Shown: positions 44,207 to 53,304, numbered from the stretch's first letter. The stretch is 64,000 nt of DNA from Pedobacter cryotolerans (GCF_005116475.1 NZ_SWBO01000013.1:1-64000), one strand, 5' to 3'. Numbers and translations are program-made. Notes: generated by a model not told the origin, from the sequence alone.

Positions 44207-44874
44207 TGCGGTTAATAATAGTCATAGCAATCATATTATGCTCTTTTGTTACGACTAAAGCGCAAGATCGTGGAGTTAAAAAGATGACAGACACCCTTAA
44301 AGATTTTGTTGATACTACAGGTTACGTAAACCAAGGTAAAATTGCAGGTCGAAAAGCAGCAATGAAATCACTTATTTTTCCTGGTTTAGGGCAAATTTAC
44401 AACTATGGTTTAGTGGTAGATGATGTTAAAAACAACCGTGTTGAAGGGAAAAGAGTTGCGCAGAAATTATATATTATTGGTAAAACAGCAGGAATATATG
44501 TTGGCGGAACTATTTTAGTGTTGTCATATATTGATAATAGAGAACAATACAAAAGATTTTTGACAGAGTTACAATATAGGCAACAGAATAATGATCGTCC
44601 AGACCCGAATGGAGGTTTAGCACAGTATACGAATACCCCAGCATTAACAATTGCTAAAAATATTTATAAGCGAAACAGTCAGATTGTTTTAATTTCGCTA
44701 GGTGCTGTATATGGCTTAAATATATTAGATGCTTATGTTACAGCCCGTTTAAAATATTTTAATATCGATGAAACTTTATCTTTAAAAGTTGCTCCATCAA
44801 TTATAAATAACAATACCATGTATGGTTTTTCGGCACCAGCCGCACCAGCATTAAAATTAACGCTTAAACTATGA
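44206..44874 (+). CDS. DUF5683 domain protein
   Basis: The 222-residue product starts at the ATG overlapping the parB stop; the TTG two codons earlier is less likely. It has a signal peptide (about residues 1-20, ending VTTKAQ), then the typical DUF5683 opening GRKAAMKSLIFPGLGQIYN, with two hydrophobic segments (about 87-105 and 165-185). Function is unknown. Its place between parB and dapB is conserved in the phylum. It overlaps dapB by four bases (ATGA). Confidence 0.88.
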   Translation: MRLIIVIAIILCSFVTTKAQDRGVKKMTDTLKDFVDTTGYVNQGKIAGRKAAMKSLIFPGLGQIYNYGLVVDDVKNNRVEGKRVAQKLYIIGKTAGIYVGGTILVLSYIDNREQYKRFLTELQYRQQNNDRPDPNGGLAQYTNTPALTIAKNIYKRNSQIVLISLGAVYGLNILDAYVTARLKYFNIDETLSLKVAPSIINNNTMYGFSAPAAPALKLTLKL

Positions 44875-45611
44875 AAATAGCACTATTGGGTTATGGCAAA
44901 ATGGGTCAGATTATCGAACGTTTTGCAATAGAACGAGGACATGAAATCGTGTTAAAAATTAGCATTGATAATGTAGAAGATTTTACGATCGAGAATTTAC
45001 AAAAAGCAGATGTTGCTATAGATTTTAGTGCTCCAGATGCAGCAGTTGCCAATATTTATAAATGTTTCGAAGCCAGTTTGCCAGTTGTTGTGGGTACAAC
45101 AGGTTGGTATGGCAATTTGCAAGAAATTAAAAATGATTGCCTTAGCAGTAACAATACCTTACTTTACGGCTCTAATTTTAGTATTGGCGTAAATTTGTTT
45201 TTTCATTTAAATAAAGTTTTAGCAAAGCTGATGAATAATTACCCAGCTTACGAGGTGCAAGTAGAAGAAATTCATCATACGCAAAAACTAGATGCACCAA
45301 GTGGAACAGCAATGACGATAGCTGAAGATATTATTGAAGAGATAGATCGGAAGTCTGAATGGTTAAATGAAGTGGTAGGCACACCAATACCCGATGTTAT
45401 TAAAAATGAACAATTGCTGATAGAATCTCATCGAATTGAAAACGTACCGGGCACACATACCGTGGTTTACAGTTCTGAAGTTGATGATATCGAAATTAAA
45501 CATACCGCACACAGTAGAGCAGGTTTTGCCTTGGGTGCTATAGTTGCCGCAGAGTGGCTAGAGAATAAAAAAGGCTTTTATAACATAGCCGATGTATTTA
45601 ATTTTAAATAG
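44871..45611 (+). CDS. dapB: 4-hydroxy-tetrahydrodipicolinate reductase
   Basis: The 246-residue enzyme has the Rossmann motif LLGYGKMGQIIE at residues 4-15 and the catalytic EIHHTQKLDAPSGTA motif (about 134-148) with the His and Lys used in the reaction. It reduces the dipicolinate precursor with NAD(P)H in the lysine and meso-diaminopimelate pathway, needed for peptidoglycan. Translation is coupled to the gene before it by an ATGA overlap. Confidence 0.96.
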   Translation: MKIALLGYGKMGQIIERFAIERGHEIVLKISIDNVEDFTIENLQKADVAIDFSAPDAAVANIYKCFEASLPVVVGTTGWYGNLQEIKNDCLSSNNTLLYGSNFSIGVNLFFHLNKVLAKLMNNYPAYEVQVEEIHHTQKLDAPSGTAMTIAEDIIEEIDRKSEWLNEVVGTPIPDVIKNEQLLIESHRIENVPGTHTVVYSSEVDDIEIKHTAHSRAGFALGAIVAAEWLENKKGFYNIADVFNFK

Positions 45612-45620
45612 ATTTTGAGC

Positions 45621-45628
45621 TAATTTTG
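45621..45628 (+). promoter_or_regulatory. TAnnTTTG promoter box before lepB
   Basis: TAATTTTG lies 39 bases before the lepB start and may give lepB its own promoter in addition to read-through from dapB. Confidence 0.4.
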
Positions 45629-45666
45629 GTTGGCAAAATAAAATAATCAGTTAAACTGAATAAAAT

Positions 45667-46866
45667 ATGAATTACAAATTTTGGCAAAAAAATAAAAGTG
45701 CCGAACCTAAAAAGAAGAAAAGCAAAAGTAGAGAATGGGCAGATGCCATTATTTTCGCCGTTGTGGCTGCAACAATTATTCGTGTATTTTTTATAGAAGC
45801 CTACACCATTCCTTCTGGTTCAATGGAAAAATCTTTATTGGTAGGCGATTTTCTTTTTGTGAGTAAAGTTAATTATGGTGCTCGTATCCCGATGACACCT
45901 GTAGCATTTCCTTTTTCGCACCATACATTGCCATTAACAGCCACTACAAAAGCCTATTGGGATGGTGTGCAATGGAAATATAGAAGATTACCTGGTTTGC
46001 AAGACATTAAGCGCAATGATGTTGTTGTATTTAACTTCCCAGAAGGAGATACCGTAATGTTAGAAAACCAAAACCCAAGTTATTATGATTATGTAAGGGC
46101 CGTTGGTTGGGCTAAAGCAAATAGCGATTACACGATTACTAGTAGACCAGTAGATAAACGCGAAAATTATATCAAAAGATGTATTGCTATTGCTGGAGAT
46201 GTAGTGAGTATGAAAAATGGTATTGCAAATGTTAACGGCAAAAATGAACCGCTTAAAAATACCGGAATGATGCCTTATCGCATTCAGTTTACCACAAATG
46301 AAATTGAAACCAAACCGTTAGAAGATTTAGGTTTTGTAACTGGGGAGATGCAGCAGGAAAATGAAACCACTTATTTAGCTAATGCTTCTTCAGAAATGAT
46401 TGATGAATTGAAAAAACTATCTTTCGTAAAATCTGCAGCAATGTTAGCCTCAACAGCAGATCAAGAAGAAATGGGTGGTATTTTTCCGCATGATCCTAAC
46501 AGAAAATGGAACAGAGATAATTTTGGTCCTATAAAAGTGCCCGCTAAAGGTTGGACAGTGCAAATTGATAGCAATACCATGCCTTTATACTACAGAGCAA
46601 TAAGAACTTACGAAGGCAACAAAGTGGAGAAAAAGGGTAACGATTGGTACATCAATGATAAAATTGCAACTTCTTACACCTTTAAAATGAATTATTATTG
46701 GATGATGGGTGATAACAGACACCAATCGGCCGATTCGCGTTATTGGGGTTTTGTGCCAGAAGATCACATTGTGGGTAAAGCATTATTTATATGGATGAGC
46801 TTTGACAGTAATGGTTCTTGGTTTAGCAAAATTCGCTGGAGCAGAATTTTTAGAGGGATTAACTAA
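45667..46866 (+). CDS. lepB: Signal peptidase I
   Basis: The 399-residue protein has one N-terminal membrane helix (about 25-43) after a Lys-rich start, the catalytic serine at Ser52 in IPSGSMEKSLLVGDF, the catalytic Lys region ENYIKRCIAIAGD, and the closing box GDNRHQSADSRYWGFVP. It cleaves signal peptides of exported proteins at the outer face of the inner membrane. It is longer than the E. coli enzyme because of an insertion of about 100 residues between the Lys box and the last box, common in Bacteroidota. Confidence 0.95.
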   Translation: MNYKFWQKNKSAEPKKKKSKSREWADAIIFAVVAATIIRVFFIEAYTIPSGSMEKSLLVGDFLFVSKVNYGARIPMTPVAFPFSHHTLPLTATTKAYWDGVQWKYRRLPGLQDIKRNDVVVFNFPEGDTVMLENQNPSYYDYVRAVGWAKANSDYTITSRPVDKRENYIKRCIAIAGDVVSMKNGIANVNGKNEPLKNTGMMPYRIQFTTNEIETKPLEDLGFVTGEMQQENETTYLANASSEMIDELKKLSFVKSAAMLASTADQEEMGGIFPHDPNRKWNRDNFGPIKVPAKGWTVQIDSNTMPLYYRAIRTYEGNKVEKKGNDWYINDKIATSYTFKMNYYWMMGDNRHQSADSRYWGFVPEDHIVGKALFIWMSFDSNGSWFSKIRWSRIFRGIN

Positions 46867-46892
46867 ATCAACTACTTTAAAATATTTATTTG

Positions 46893-46927
46893 AACCTTGT
46901 AGACTTTGAGTTTACAAGGTTTTTTTA
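46893..46927 (+). terminator. Terminator of the parA-lepB run
   Basis: AACCTTGTA pairs with TACAAGGTT around an 11-base loop and is followed by seven T, 27 bases after the lepB stop. Confidence 0.85.
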
Positions 46928-47023
46928 TGCGTTTGATGCAAATAATATTTATAGACTGGAAAGTTGTGGTGTAAAATAACAGCTTAAATATCCTTAGACT
47001 TGAGCTATAAACTTTGGGAAACG

Positions 47024-47097
47024 TTGTCATCCAGAGCGCAGCGAAGGATCTCTTTTGTAAAATACACAATAGATTCCTTGCAAACTAGGAATGATAA
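47024..47097. repeat. TTGTCA inverted-repeat element
   Basis: It opens TTGTCATCCAGAGCGCAGCG, continues AAGGATCTC and closes AGGAATGATAAA. The layout matches the elements at 34839 and 58967. It occupies part of the 331-base gap between lepB and the Ldh gene. Confidence 0.5.
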
Positions 47098-47130
47098 ATT
47101 GTATTAATTGTCACTTTATCAGTCTTTTAC

Positions 47131-47196
47131 AGATTGACAAAGTTTAATATTGGTATCTTTTCAAACTTTGACAATCTAAAAAAAGATTGTCAAAGT
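47131..47196. promoter_or_regulatory. Three-arm stem-loop after the Ldh-type gene
   Basis: Arm A (47131-47145) and arm C (47184-47196) are copies of the same sequence; arm B (47163-47177) is complementary to both: 14 of 15 bases with A, 13 of 13 with C. So A:B and B:C hairpins exclude each other. C ends two bases from the stop codon of the Ldh gene, so B:C may serve as its terminator. Confidence 0.55.
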
Positions 47197-47198
47197 AC

Positions 47199-48281
47199 TT
47201 ATAACCCTTCAATGCCAAGTTTAGATGCTAATTCGTTCAAATCATTAACTACTACATCAATAATTGGAATACCGCTAACTTTTCTTTCTTGTTCAAAAGC
47301 ATGTTCAGGTTCGCCAGGAATAATTACTTTTTTATTCGGGTCGATGGTTTTAGCGCTTTTAAATCGCTCAATCCAATTGTCTAAATGATCTTTAAAATCT
47401 TGCGCAGGGCGAAATCCATCCACACGCATCGCACCAAAAAAATGTCCCAATCCTTCGCCAACTGGATTTGCAGATGGTTCTAAAAATGCAACAAAAGGTG
47501 GTACCCACGGACCGTAATTTGCCCCAGAAAGCACAGCTGATAAAATATCAACCGTTGCACTTAAACCATAACCTTTGTGGCTACCATGATCTTTATCACT
47601 ACCTAAAGGCAGTAAAGCACCGCCGCTTTTTAATTCATTTGGATTGATTGAAGAATTGCCATCCTTGTCTTGTATCCATCCTTCTGGTACAGCTTTGTTT
47701 GCTCTTTGTGCAATCTCCAGTTTTCCATTTGCAGCTGCTGCGGTTGCCATATCTACAATTACTGGCGGATATTTGCCTGCAGGGAATCCATAACACATCG
47801 GGTTGGTGCCTAATAAACGTTCGTTAGCATAAGTAGGGGCAACCAGCGGACTAGCGTTAGTCATGCTGATGCCAATCATATCTTTTTCTACAGCCAGTAG
47901 AGAGTGGTAGCCTGCAATACCAAAATGGTTGGAGTTTTTAACCGAAACCCAGCCACTACCGTATTTTTCTGCTTTTTCAATCGCAACTTTCATTGCAAAA
48001 GGAGCAACAACCAAGCCTAAACCTGCATCACCATCTATTGTTGCAGTTGTAGCTGTCTCGTGAACAATACGAATGTTTGGGGTAGCATTTATTCTTTTCT
48101 TTTCCCAAAGGCGAACATAGCCACTTAAACGAGCCACCCCATGCGAATCAATTCCACGTAAATCAGATTTAATTAAAACATCGGTTGCTAAAGTAGCATG
48201 TTCTTCAGAACAACCCATTTTTATAAAAACAGCGTGGGTAAAAGTTCTTAATTTTTCTTCGGTAAAGGTGATGAAGTTCAT
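47199..48281 (-). CDS. Ldh family (malate/L-lactate dehydrogenase type) oxidoreductase
   Basis: The 360-residue protein belongs to the LDH2/MDH2 family, unrelated to classical lactate dehydrogenase. Signs are ATDVLIKSDLRGIDSHGVARLSGY near residues 28-51, VKNSNHFGIAGYHS at about 114-127 with the catalytic His, and the DKDHGSHKGYGLSATVDILSAVLSG stretch for NAD(P) binding. Substrates in the family include malate, lactate, ureidoglycolate and 2,3-diketogulonate, so the exact one cannot be named. A 7-bp repeat array sits directly before the start. Confidence 0.9.
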   Translation of the reverse strand: MNFITFTEEKLRTFTHAVFIKMGCSEEHATLATDVLIKSDLRGIDSHGVARLSGYVRLWEKKRINATPNIRIVHETATTATIDGDAGLGLVVAPFAMKVAIEKAEKYGSGWVSVKNSNHFGIAGYHSLLAVEKDMIGISMTNASPLVAPTYANERLLGTNPMCYGFPAGKYPPVIVDMATAAAANGKLEIAQRANKAVPEGWIQDKDGNSSINPNELKSGGALLPLGSDKDHGSHKGYGLSATVDILSAVLSGANYGPWVPPFVAFLEPSANPVGEGLGHFFGAMRVDGFRPAQDFKDHLDNWIERFKSAKTIDPNKKVIIPGEPEHAFEQERKVSGIPIIDVVVNDLNELASKLGIEGL

Positions 48282-48288
48282 TTTATTA

Positions 48289-48316
48289 GATATGAGAAGT
48301 GAGATTTGAGAAGTTA
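48289..48316. repeat. 7-bp degenerate tandem array, 4 units
   Basis: GATATGA, GAAGTGA, GATTTGA and GAAGTTA lie head to tail 7 bases before the Ldh-type start. They are the reverse-strand form of the ATCTCAC units at 41749. Confidence 0.7.
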
Positions 48317-48349
48317 GATAACTTGCTTTAGTCTTTAAGCTTTGGTCTT

Positions 48350-49939
48350 TTAGCTTGGAAGTAACAAAGTAAAATCTCCACCCAAAGGTTCAAAATTTTC
48401 AATTAAGGACGAAATAAAATCATCTCCATAATTTACAAACATAGGGGCAAGGTTAACTACTCTTTCTTGCAAAGTACCACTAGGGAATAATCTATTTTTC
48501 ACATTTTCAATCTGCTTTAAAGAAACCTCATGTTTTCTTTTTTCGGCTCTGAAAAGTTTTTTCTCTAAGTTCTCTAATAAATGATGAGTTTTTGTTTTCG
48601 CAGAGTCTGCAGCTTTTTCTAAAGTTTTATCAATTTTAAAAGCATTCAATTTAATCTGATCAAAACTTGCTTGTACAGCTCTCATTTCATCAGCTAAACT
48701 TAGGTTGCTATCTGTATTATTTTTAATCCAAACTTTTTGCAATTCATCAGTTGATAAAAAAGCGTCTTCTAATTTAAAACCTAGCTTATTTAAATTTTCC
48801 GCACTGCGTTTATCAATTAGCAAAGCGGAGTTACGCAATAACAATACAGGGAAATCAGTTTGGTAAAAATCAAAATTGGCTTTTAACTGCATCCAATAAG
48901 AAACTTCGGCACCGCCACCAATGTAGGCAATGTTAGGCAAAATTACCTCTTGGTATAAAGGCCGCATAATTACATTCGGACTAAATCTTTCTGGATGATT
49001 TTCAACCTCCGTCAATAATTCATCTTTAGTAAAACTGATCTCAGAATGATTTACAGTATATAAATTGTCTTTCTCAATTATCCGTTCACGTAAATTATCA
49101 ATCAAATAAAAGAAATTAATATCTCTTCCATTTACCTGTGTTTTGTAGCCATTTTCTTCTAATGTTTGACTAGTTTTTTCAGTTAAATCTGCGCTATTCT
49201 GTTCCGTAATATCTTGTTTAATGATATGACTAAATTGTTTTTTCAAAATAGCATCATCAGCATTAATGATTACCAAACCATAATTCTCAAATAAACTGTT
49301 CACCAAAACACGAGTAGCATTGGCTAGATTATCATTTTCTAAATAAGCCTTTTCAACAAGTTTGGCTAACTTTTTACCATTTTTGCTAATGCCTAAATAA
49401 GCTTTGTAAGCCATTACAGCAGCTTCAACGGTTTTGGTGCTTAATCTGCCAGTTGCGCCGTTAGTTTGCTGTATCCAACTGATATTTTTTTCATCAACAC
49501 TAACATGGTTTATTTCTTCAAAATCATGATCTTCGGTGGCCATCCAATAAACGGGCACAAAATTCTTTTCAGGATAGGCAATTTTTAACTCTAAGGCTAA
49601 ATTAATGGTAGTTACTATCTTATAAATGAAGTATAAAGGGCCAGTGAAAAGATTAAGCTGGTGACCAGTAGTAACCGTAAAAGTATTTTCATCAGCTAAT
49701 AAACTGATATTATGTTTTACTGATTTATTGGTTTTTACATTTTGATATTGTTGAGATAAAACTTCAACCAATTCGGCTCTATTTCCTTTAAAATTCCTAG
49801 CATCAACAGCTTTTTTTAAGCCATCCATATCAGGGCGGAAACTGTAAAAAGATTTCAGAAATTCTACATCATTAACATAATCTAAAACCAATTTAGAAAA
49901 TGAGTGGGTATCCTGATAAGATATATATTTTGCCTTCAT
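48350..49939 (-). CDS. bshC: Bacillithiol biosynthesis cysteine-adding enzyme BshC
   Basis: The 529-residue protein has the BshC landmarks: VTTGHQLNLFTGPLYFIYKIVTT-type nucleotide-binding opening (about residues 84-106), PVYWMATEDHDFEEINHV (about 128-145) and PNIAYIGGGAEVSYWMQLK (about 332-350), then a C-terminal coiled coil (about 420-490). It joins cysteine to glucosaminyl-malate to finish bacillithiol, the low-molecular-weight thiol used by many Bacteroidota and Firmicutes. It stands between rimO and the Ldh gene on the same strand. Confidence 0.95.
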   Translation of the reverse strand: MKAKYISYQDTHSFSKLVLDYVNDVEFLKSFYSFRPDMDGLKKAVDARNFKGNRAELVEVLSQQYQNVKTNKSVKHNISLLADENTFTVTTGHQLNLFTGPLYFIYKIVTTINLALELKIAYPEKNFVPVYWMATEDHDFEEINHVSVDEKNISWIQQTNGATGRLSTKTVEAAVMAYKAYLGISKNGKKLAKLVEKAYLENDNLANATRVLVNSLFENYGLVIINADDAILKKQFSHIIKQDITEQNSADLTEKTSQTLEENGYKTQVNGRDINFFYLIDNLRERIIEKDNLYTVNHSEISFTKDELLTEVENHPERFSPNVIMRPLYQEVILPNIAYIGGGAEVSYWMQLKANFDFYQTDFPVLLLRNSALLIDKRSAENLNKLGFKLEDAFLSTDELQKVWIKNNTDSNLSLADEMRAVQASFDQIKLNAFKIDKTLEKAADSAKTKTHHLLENLEKKLFRAEKRKHEVSLKQIENVKNRLFPSGTLQERVVNLAPMFVNYGDDFISSLIENFEPLGGDFTLLLPS

Positions 49940-50007
49940 GTAATCTTAAGCTTTGACAAATTTTTCGCAAGTTGCAAAATAAGTTTGTTAAAGCTACAGT
50001 AGTTCAA

Positions 50008-51339
50008 TTATTTTACAATCTGTCCATACAGGTCGAAATCTTCAGCACGATCAATCTTCACGTTTACAAAGGTACCGTTAGCAGCATAGCCAGAATTAGC
50101 ATCAATTAAAACCTCATTGTCAACCTCTGGGCTATCAAATTCTGTTCTTCCGATAAAGAAATCACCTTCTTTTCTATCAATTAAAACTTTGTAGGTATTG
50201 CCAACTTTTTCTTGGTTGATATCAAAAGAAATGCCTTGTTGTAATTCCATAATGGCATCTACACGTTGTTGTTTTATTTCCTCTGGTACGTCATCAACTA
50301 ATTGATGTGCATGAGTTTTTTCCTCATGAGAATACGTAAAACAGCCTAAACGATCGAAACGAGTTGCCTCAACCCAATTGTACATTTCTTCAAAATCCTG
50401 TTCAGTTTCACCAGGGTAACCACAAATTAAAGTTGTACGCATAGCGATATTAGGAACTTTTGCTCTAATGTCGTTTACAATATCAATCGTCTTTTGTTTA
50501 GTGATACCTCTGCGCATAGATTTCAGCATGTTATCTGTAATGTGCTGTAAAGGCATATCCAAATATTTACAGATATTTTCACGTTCATTCATCGCATCTA
50601 AAATTTCCATCGGAAAACCAGAAGGATAAGCATATTGTAACCTGATCCATTCAATACCATTTACATCAGATAAGCGACGTAATAATTCATCCAAATTACG
50701 TTTACCGTAAATATCTAAACCATAGTAGGTAAGATCTTGAGCAATTAAAATTAACTCTTTTGTGCCGTTAGCGGCTAAAATTTTTGCTTCGTTAACTAAC
50801 TCATTCATGTCTCTAGATACATGTTTACCACGCATCAGCGGAATAGCGCAAAAAGAACAAGGACGGTTACAACCTTCTGCAATTTTAAAATAAGCAAAGT
50901 GAGAAGGAGTGGTTAATAAACGTTCGCCAATTAACTCGTGTTTGTAGTTTGCACCTAAACTGTGCAATATATTTTGTAAATCGTTAGTGCCAAAAAAAGC
51001 ATCAACGTTTGTAATTTCTGATTCTAATTCTGGCTTATAACGTTCAGATAAACAGCCAGTAACAATTACTTTACCAACTTTACCCTCGTCTTTTAACTGA
51101 CTGTACTGTAAAATGGTATCAATAGATTCTTGTTTGGCATTATCTATAAATCCGCAAGTATTGATAACGATAATATCATCTTTACCAATATTGTTAGATT
51201 CATGTTCAACCGCTAAATTGTTGCCACGTAATTGTCCCATTAACACTTCAGAATCGTAAGTGTTTTTTGAGCAACCCAAAGTAATTACGTTAATTTTAGG
51301 TTTAGCAACGGGTTTAACAAGTTTGTTTTTAGTAATCAT
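50008..51339 (-). CDS. rimO: Ribosomal protein S12 methylthiotransferase RimO
   Basis: I use the ATG giving MITKNKLVKPVAKPKINVITLG, one base after the ftsY stop; a longer frame would overlap ftsY by 74 bases. The 443-residue radical SAM enzyme has the N-terminal MTTase domain (CSKNTYDSEVLMGQL, with the other cluster Cys in INTCGF and VTGCLSERY), the radical SAM motif CNRPCSFCAIP and a C-terminal TRAM domain. It adds a methylthio group to the conserved Asp of S12. Confidence 0.96.
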   Translation of the reverse strand: MITKNKLVKPVAKPKINVITLGCSKNTYDSEVLMGQLRGNNLAVEHESNNIGKDDIIVINTCGFIDNAKQESIDTILQYSQLKDEGKVGKVIVTGCLSERYKPELESEITNVDAFFGTNDLQNILHSLGANYKHELIGERLLTTPSHFAYFKIAEGCNRPCSFCAIPLMRGKHVSRDMNELVNEAKILAANGTKELILIAQDLTYYGLDIYGKRNLDELLRRLSDVNGIEWIRLQYAYPSGFPMEILDAMNERENICKYLDMPLQHITDNMLKSMRRGITKQKTIDIVNDIRAKVPNIAMRTTLICGYPGETEQDFEEMYNWVEATRFDRLGCFTYSHEEKTHAHQLVDDVPEEIKQQRVDAIMELQQGISFDINQEKVGNTYKVLIDRKEGDFFIGRTEFDSPEVDNEVLIDANSGYAANGTFVNVKIDRAEDFDLYGQIVK

Positions 51340-51340
51340 A

Positions 51341-52303
51341 TTATTTAAACAATGAGTTAACGAAATCTTTTTTGTCGAATAACTGTAAGTCATCCATTTT
51401 TTCGCCAACACCAATATATTTTACAGGAATTTTAAATTGATCAGAAATACCGATTACAACTCCACCTTTTGCTGTACCATCAAGTTTAGTAATAGCTAAA
51501 GCATTAACATCAGTAGCTTCGGTAAATTGTTTACATTGTTCGAAGGCGTTTTGGCCAGTTGAACCATCTAAAACTAATAAAATTTCATGCGGAGCATTTG
51601 GAATAACCTTTTGCATTACATTTTTAATTTTTCCTAGTTCATTCATTAATCCAACTTTGTTATGTAATCGACCAGCAGTATCGATAATTACCACATCTTC
51701 TTTATTTGCAACGGCAGATTGTAAAGTATCAAAAGCTACAGATGCAGGATCAGAACCCATTGCTTGCGCAACTACTCTAACGCCAACACGCTCGCCCCAA
51801 AGTTTAATTTGCTCAACCGCAGCGGCTCTAAAAGTATCGGCAGCGCCCAAAACAACCTTTAAACCTTCACCTTTAAGTTTATGCGCTAATTTGCCAATGG
51901 TAGTTGTTTTACCAACACCATTTACGCCAACAACCATAATTACATAAGGTTTATGATCGCCGTATTCGAAATTACGAAAATCATTACTATTGTTTTCAGC
52001 AAGTAGAAGCTGAATTTCATCACGTAATAAAGTTTGTAACTCTGAAGTAGAAAGATACTTGTCTTTGGCAACACGAGCCTGAATACGATCGATGATTTTT
52101 AATGTAGTAGTAACACCAACATCAGAAGTAACCAGCACTTCTTCAAGGTTATCTAATACATCATCATCAACAGTTGATTTACCAGCAACGGCTTTGGTGA
52201 TTTTACTTAAAAAACCTTCCTTAGTTTTTTCTAAACCTTTATCCAAAGCTTCTTGAGCTTCAGGAGCGGTTTCTTTTTTCTTAAAAAAATCGAATAAACC
52301 CAT
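51341..52303 (-). CDS. ftsY: Signal recognition particle receptor FtsY
   Basis: The 320-residue GTPase has a short N-terminal acidic part, the four-helix N domain (about 20-95) and the G domain with P-loop VVGVNGVGKTTTIGKLAHKL (about 127-146), ADTFRAAAVEQ, IIDTAGRLHN and TKLDGTAKGG. It docks SRP-bound ribosomes at the membrane. The long acidic A domain of E. coli is absent, as usual in this phylum. Between it and the ribosomal protein genes lies a toxin-antitoxin pair. Confidence 0.96.
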   Translation of the reverse strand: MGLFDFFKKKETAPEAQEALDKGLEKTKEGFLSKITKAVAGKSTVDDDVLDNLEEVLVTSDVGVTTTLKIIDRIQARVAKDKYLSTSELQTLLRDEIQLLLAENNSNDFRNFEYGDHKPYVIMVVGVNGVGKTTTIGKLAHKLKGEGLKVVLGAADTFRAAAVEQIKLWGERVGVRVVAQAMGSDPASVAFDTLQSAVANKEDVVIIDTAGRLHNKVGLMNELGKIKNVMQKVIPNAPHEILLVLDGSTGQNAFEQCKQFTEATDVNALAITKLDGTAKGGVVIGISDQFKIPVKYIGVGEKMDDLQLFDKKDFVNSLFK

Positions 52304-52306
52304 AAT

Positions 52307-52720
52307 TTATTGGTTATGTTTTTCTAAAAACGCTGTAGGAGTTTGCGTAGTTATTTTACTATTTGAGAAATCCCTTGTATTTCTAGAGATAATCAAATCA
52401 ATTTGGTTTAATTCTGCAGAAGCACTTTGAACAGCATCTTCAAAATCAGAAAAATCAGCATGCAATGCCAATACAATTGTATCTCTGTTTACATTTAAAA
52501 TGTTAATCGAATCAACAAGATTTTTGATGATTTCTATCGTAGCACTATGTCCTAATTGTTTTTTACAGATATAATAAATATCCGTTAGAGTTGAAGCTAA
52601 AATAAATCCCTCTAAAATATAACCATCAGATTTATTAAGTGCATTTCGAGAATCTGTGTAAAATGGTTCTCTCTTTAATATTACATCAATAATTATGTTG
52701 GTATCAAAAAGGATTTTCAT
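52307..52720 (-). CDS. PIN domain protein, VapC-like toxin candidate
   Basis: The 137-residue protein starts MKILFDTNIIIDVIL, with the first acidic residue Asp6; further acidic positions are in LTDIYYI (about residue 50), FSDFEDAVQSASA (about 90) and IISRNTRDFS (about 113), the usual PIN nuclease set. I choose this ATG because it overlaps the stop of the upstream partner by ATGA and leaves the PIN fold complete. PIN toxins usually cut RNA. It was inserted between ftsY (3 bases away) and the ribosomal protein genes. Confidence 0.88.
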   Translation of the reverse strand: MKILFDTNIIIDVILKREPFYTDSRNALNKSDGYILEGFILASTLTDIYYICKKQLGHSATIEIIKNLVDSINILNVNRDTIVLALHADFSDFEDAVQSASAELNQIDLIISRNTRDFSNSKITTQTPTAFLEKHNQ

Positions 52721-52947
52721 AAACCGTGTTTTTCCTTGAGATAATCCCATTTTAAATGATCAGGATCAACTCCTTTTAAAACTCCTGAATATTTTTCAAG
52801 AAATGATTTCATGCTTTTTCTTTCTACAGATGGTGCTACTTCGTTTAAAATAATTACCTCTATTTCTCTGTTTTTAATGCCAAAGCTTTCGGGAATAGTA
52901 ATGGTTCCATTTTCAGAAACTTTTGCTTTAAATTTATAAGCTTCCAT
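52717..52947 (-). CDS. Antitoxin candidate paired with the PIN protein
   Basis: The 76-residue protein has an N-terminal AbrB-like strand region (VSENGTITIPESF at about residues 9-21) and a C-terminal helical tail (SFLEKYSGVLKGVDPDHLKWDYL), which would bind the toxin. Its stop overlaps the PIN start (ATGA), as in VapBC operons. The family name is uncertain; the role follows from gene order and size. Confidence 0.8.
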   Translation of the reverse strand: MEAYKFKAKVSENGTITIPESFGIKNREIEVIILNEVAPSVERKSMKSFLEKYSGVLKGVDPDHLKWDYLKEKHGL

Positions 52948-52993
52948 AATATCTTATTTTTATAAAGATAACATAAAACAACAGGAATATTAA

Positions 52994-53030
52994 AATAAAA
53001 AAGCCCTTCCGTTAGATACGGAACGGCCTT
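52994..53030 (-). terminator. Terminator of the L28-L33-DUF4295 operon
   Basis: GCCCTTCCG pairs with CGGAACGGC (one mismatch) around a 7-base loop. On the minus strand a T-rich run follows. It separates the ribosomal protein operon from the toxin-antitoxin pair. Confidence 0.75.
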
Positions 53031-53051
53031 TAATGCTATTCGTGATGAAAA

Positions 53052-53219
53052 CTATTTAGTGGTGTGTGTACCAGCAATAGCATCTTTAACGTGATCGTTA
53101 TGCACGATAAGTTCTTTGAATGAATAAGCACCAGTTTTTGGAGACTTGTTCATTGTGATAACTTTTGAATATTCTTTACCTGTACCCGTTTTTAGGGTTG
53201 CAACTACTTTCTTAGCCAT
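53052..53219 (-). CDS. DUF4295 family protein
   Basis: The frame encodes 55 residues, opening MAKKVVATLKTGTGKEYSKV and ending DAIAGTHTTK, very basic at the N-terminus. This short family is found in Bacteroidota directly after the L28 and L33 genes and is thought to be ribosome-linked because of that constant position; function is not shown. ATG start and TAG stop are clear; it lies 83 bases after rpmG. Confidence 0.88.
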   Translation of the reverse strand: MAKKVVATLKTGTGKEYSKVITMNKSPKTGAYSFKELIVHNDHVKDAIAGTHTTK

Positions 53220-53272
53220 GTCTTTTTAATTTAATGATGGAGTGAGTGGATGGTTGAATGAGAGAATATCAT

Positions 53273-53304
53273 ATTCAATCCTTCAATCAATCTATCCTTC
53301 AATT
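53273..53304. repeat. 8-bp degenerate tandem array inside a ribosomal protein operon
   Basis: Four units ATTCAATC, CTTCAATC, AATCTATC, CTTCAATT lie head to tail between DUF4295 and rpmG, reaching into the rpmG stop codon. Confidence 0.6.

Noticed and set aside
51340..51414. 25-residue N-terminal extension of RimO
   Set aside because: It would lie wholly inside the ftsY coding end; the ATG at 51339 gives the usual N-terminus.
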